Shown piece by piece: positions 62,473 through 64,000 of a stretch of DNA of 64,000 bases (its first letter is position 1; each line of letters starts with the position of its first letter). The stretch covers positions 868,001 to 932,000 of the forward strand of contig OY843752.1 in NCBI GenBank assembly GCA_963693105.1, in the 5' to 3' direction. Under the pieces are notes generated by a model. The model had not been told where the DNA came from. It was given only the letters and a program-made list of their open reading frames with translations, and did no database searches. Origin of the DNA: Oxydemutator sp963693105. Lineage in GTDB: Bacteria > Pseudomonadota > Gammaproteobacteria > Poriferisulfidales > Oxydemutatoraceae. The position numbers and the translations under genes are program-made.

Positions 62473-62484
62473 TCGAAAATTCCA

Positions 62485-62561
62485 GGAGTGGTAGTTCAGT
62501 TGGTTAGAATACCGGCCTGTCACGCCGGGGGTCGCGGGTTCGAGTCCCGTCCACTCCGCCA
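62485..62561 (+). tRNA. tRNA-Asp (anticodon GTC), CCA encoded
   Basis: Acceptor GGAGTGG/CCACTCC, anticodon stem CCGGC/GCCGG with loop CTGTCAC giving GTC, T-arm GGTTCGAGTCC, CCA at 62559-62561. Twelve bases after tRNA-Val. Confidence 0.95.
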
Positions 62562-62606
62562 CTGGTTTGCGGTTTCTGTGAATGGGCTGGTATATTGATA
62601 CTGTAG

Positions 62607-62635
62607 TGGGGGCGGTTGTACTGCCCCCATTGTTT
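62607..62635 (+). terminator. Rho-independent terminator after tRNA-Val-tRNA-Asp
   Basis: Stem GGGGGC (62608-62613) with GCCCCC (62623-62628), a short loop, then TTGTTTT. It ends the hupB-tRNA unit before ppiD. Confidence 0.7.
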
Positions 62636-62668
62636 TATCCGGAAGATTTTATTTTGCGGTAATCGAAG

Positions 62669-64000
62669 ATGCTTCTGAAAATCAGAGAAAAGGCGACCGG
62701 CTGGATTGCCTATACCATCGTCACCCTGATTGCGATTCCTTTCGCGCTGTGGGGGATTCAGCAGTATTTCGGATGGAGCGACGCGCCGGCGGCGCTTTCG
62801 GTCGGCGACGCCGAGATTAGCAGCGCCCAGATCGCCCGCAACTTCGCGCAGCGCAAGCGCGACATCGAGGCCAGGTCGCAGGGCGCCGAAATGCCGCCGG
62901 ACAACACGATTCTGTCGCAAGTCATCAGCGATCGCCTGGGGCAGGAATTGTTGACCCAGGCGGCGGACCGTTACCGCTACGAGGTGGCGGATTCAACGCT
63001 GGCGCAGATGATTTCTGAATTGCCCCAGTTTCAGAGCGACGGTCGTTTCGACCCGCGCCAGTACACCCTGTTTCTCCAGACGCAACGCATTCCAAAGTCT
63101 TCTTTCGAGAACAACTACCGCCGGCAACTCAAGCGCTCTCAGTTCCTTGAAGCGATTCGCAAGTCGAGTTTTGTTCTCAAAAGCGAACAGGAACGTTACG
63201 CGAGGTTGTTCAATCAGGAAAGAAAAGTGCGTTATGTGACCCTCAACAGCGACAACTTTCTCGAACCCGGCAGCGTCAGTGACGAAGATGCAAAGGGGCA
63301 CTATGAGCAACACAAGGATCAATACAGGTCGCCGTTGAGGGTGCGTTTTCGCTACATTGAGTTTCAGGTGGCCAATCTGGTGGCCGCCCAGGTCGTCGGC
63401 GACGAGGAGGTCGAGGAATATTACGAGACCCGCGCAGACGAGTTTGCGACGCCGGAAAAACGCCGTGTCCGCTACATACTCGTTTCCGGCGCGGAACGCA
63501 GCGAACAGCAGATGGCCGGGCGTCTGGAGGAGGTTGCCGGCAGAATCGCCGAAGGCGCCGATTTCGCGGAACTTGCGAAGCAGTACTCCGACGACACTCT
63601 GACCGCCGAATCCGGCGGCGAATTGCCGTTGATGTCGGAGGACGAAGTCACGGACGAGGCCATTCGCGAGGCCATTTTCGGTCTTGCCGAAGAGGAAGTC
63701 AGCGAGCCGGTCGAGAACGACTTCGGTTTCCAGATTTTCCAGCTCGCCGAAATTGTGCCGCGCGAGGAAAAGGCGTTTGATGAGGTGCGCGAGGAACTGA
63801 AGAAGTCGCTTCAATACGAGCGCGCCGAACAGCAATACGCCGGTCTCGTCACCGAGATTAACAGCATCGCCTACGAGCAGGGCGAGTTTTTTTTCCGGGT
63901 CATGGCCAAGGCGTTTCCGGGCATCCCCATCGAGGTGACGCCGTGGCTCGACGCCGACAAGAAAGAAGGGCTGCTCGCCTGGCCCAGGGCGAGGCAGGTG
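62669..64000 (+). CDS. ppiD: Periplasmic folding chaperone PpiD, N-terminal part (3' end outside window)
   Basis: At least 444 aa, open at the right edge. A cytoplasmic start then one membrane anchor (TGWIAYTIVTLIAIPFALWG), a SurA_N-like chaperone domain (SQVISDRLGQELL), and a parvulin-type PPIase domain (RYILVSGAE through FQIFQLAEI). The order is typical of PpiD/PrsA-like proteins that help outer-membrane and secreted proteins leave the Sec channel. In related genomes it follows hupB, as here. Activity of the parvulin domain, which is degenerate in E. coli PpiD, cannot be judged. Confidence 0.93.
   Translation, partial: MLLKIREKATGWIAYTIVTLIAIPFALWGIQQYFGWSDAPAALSVGDAEISSAQIARNFAQRKRDIEARSQGAEMPPDNTILSQVISDRLGQELLTQAADRYRYEVADSTLAQMISELPQFQSDGRFDPRQYTLFLQTQRIPKSSFENNYRRQLKRSQFLEAIRKSSFVLKSEQERYARLFNQERKVRYVTLNSDNFLEPGSVSDEDAKGHYEQHKDQYRSPLRVRFRYIEFQVANLVAAQVVGDEEVEEYYETRADEFATPEKRRVRYILVSGAERSEQQMAGRLEEVAGRIAEGADFAELAKQYSDDTLTAESGGELPLMSEDEVTDEAIREAIFGLAEEEVSEPVENDFGFQIFQLAEIVPREEKAFDEVREELKKSLQYERAEQQYAGLVTEINSIAYEQGEFFFRVMAKAFPGIPIEVTPWLDADKKEGLLAWPRARQV

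Overview
This is a 64 kb, mostly GC-rich chromosomal window with no rRNA. Its gene order matches free-living gammaproteobacteria. The blocks gyrA-serC-pheA, mreBCD, gatCAB, hemA-prfA-prmC opposite TPR-lolB-ispE-tRNA-Gln-prs, rplY-pth-ychF-tRNA-Met, dapA-bamC, leuC-leuD-leuB-asd-fimV-truA, lysC-csrA-tRNA-Ser and tig-clpP-clpX-lon-hupB-tRNA-Val-tRNA-Asp-ppiD all read like a Pseudomonas-type backbone. Outer-membrane genes (lolB, bamC, several lipoproteins) show a Gram-negative cell. I cannot name the species; an uncultured gammaproteobacterium is a reasonable guess.

Layout. 1-6235: gyrA 3' end, serC and pheA (+), then mreB-mreC-mreD (-). 6319-10009: gatC-gatA-gatB and a small membrane protein (+). 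9996-13200: hemA-prfA-prmC (-). 13420-17792: TPR lipoprotein, lolB, ispE, tRNA-Gln, prs (+). 17954-27299: a foreign-looking island inserted between prs and rplY, holding a type III-like Mod methylase, an ABC/AAA ATPase, a small possible PD-(D/E)XK protein, an OLD-like ATPase-TOPRIM protein and a type III Res helicase-nuclease. 27514-30054: rplY, pth, ychF, tRNA-Met. 30066-33618: transglycosylase-like lipoprotein, SDR, small lipoprotein and proS (-). 33714-37610: AI-2E-type permease (+), peroxiredoxin (-), dapA, bamC and a 72-aa ORF (+).

37646-44625 is the most striking region: eight tandem paralogues of an HtrL/YibB/WlaTC-like putative glycosyltransferase. They are arranged mainly as repeated two-gene units of about 1.75 kb with alternating C-terminal halves. 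A ninth, diverged paralogue sits inside the leucine operon between leuD and leuB. An unrelated DXD glycosyltransferase gene lies just downstream of tRNA-Ser (53694-54500). 44659-53527 is otherwise amino-acid biosynthesis (leuC, leuD, leuB, asd, lysC) with fimV, truA and csrA. 54691-55041 is the RNase P RNA on the minus strand. The window ends in the tig-clpP-clpX-lon proteostasis cluster, hupB, two tRNAs, and ppiD running off the right edge.

How they work together. The backbone genes are housekeeping, densely packed, with many 4-base ATGA/GTGA stop-start overlaps. Two accessory systems stand out. One is a composite restriction/defence operon in which ATPase and nuclease-like genes sit between mod and res. 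The other is an expanded mosaic surface-glycan gene family that looks shaped by tandem duplication and gene conversion. No CRISPR array, transposase or integrase was found, and no gap without a gene exceeds about 220 bases.
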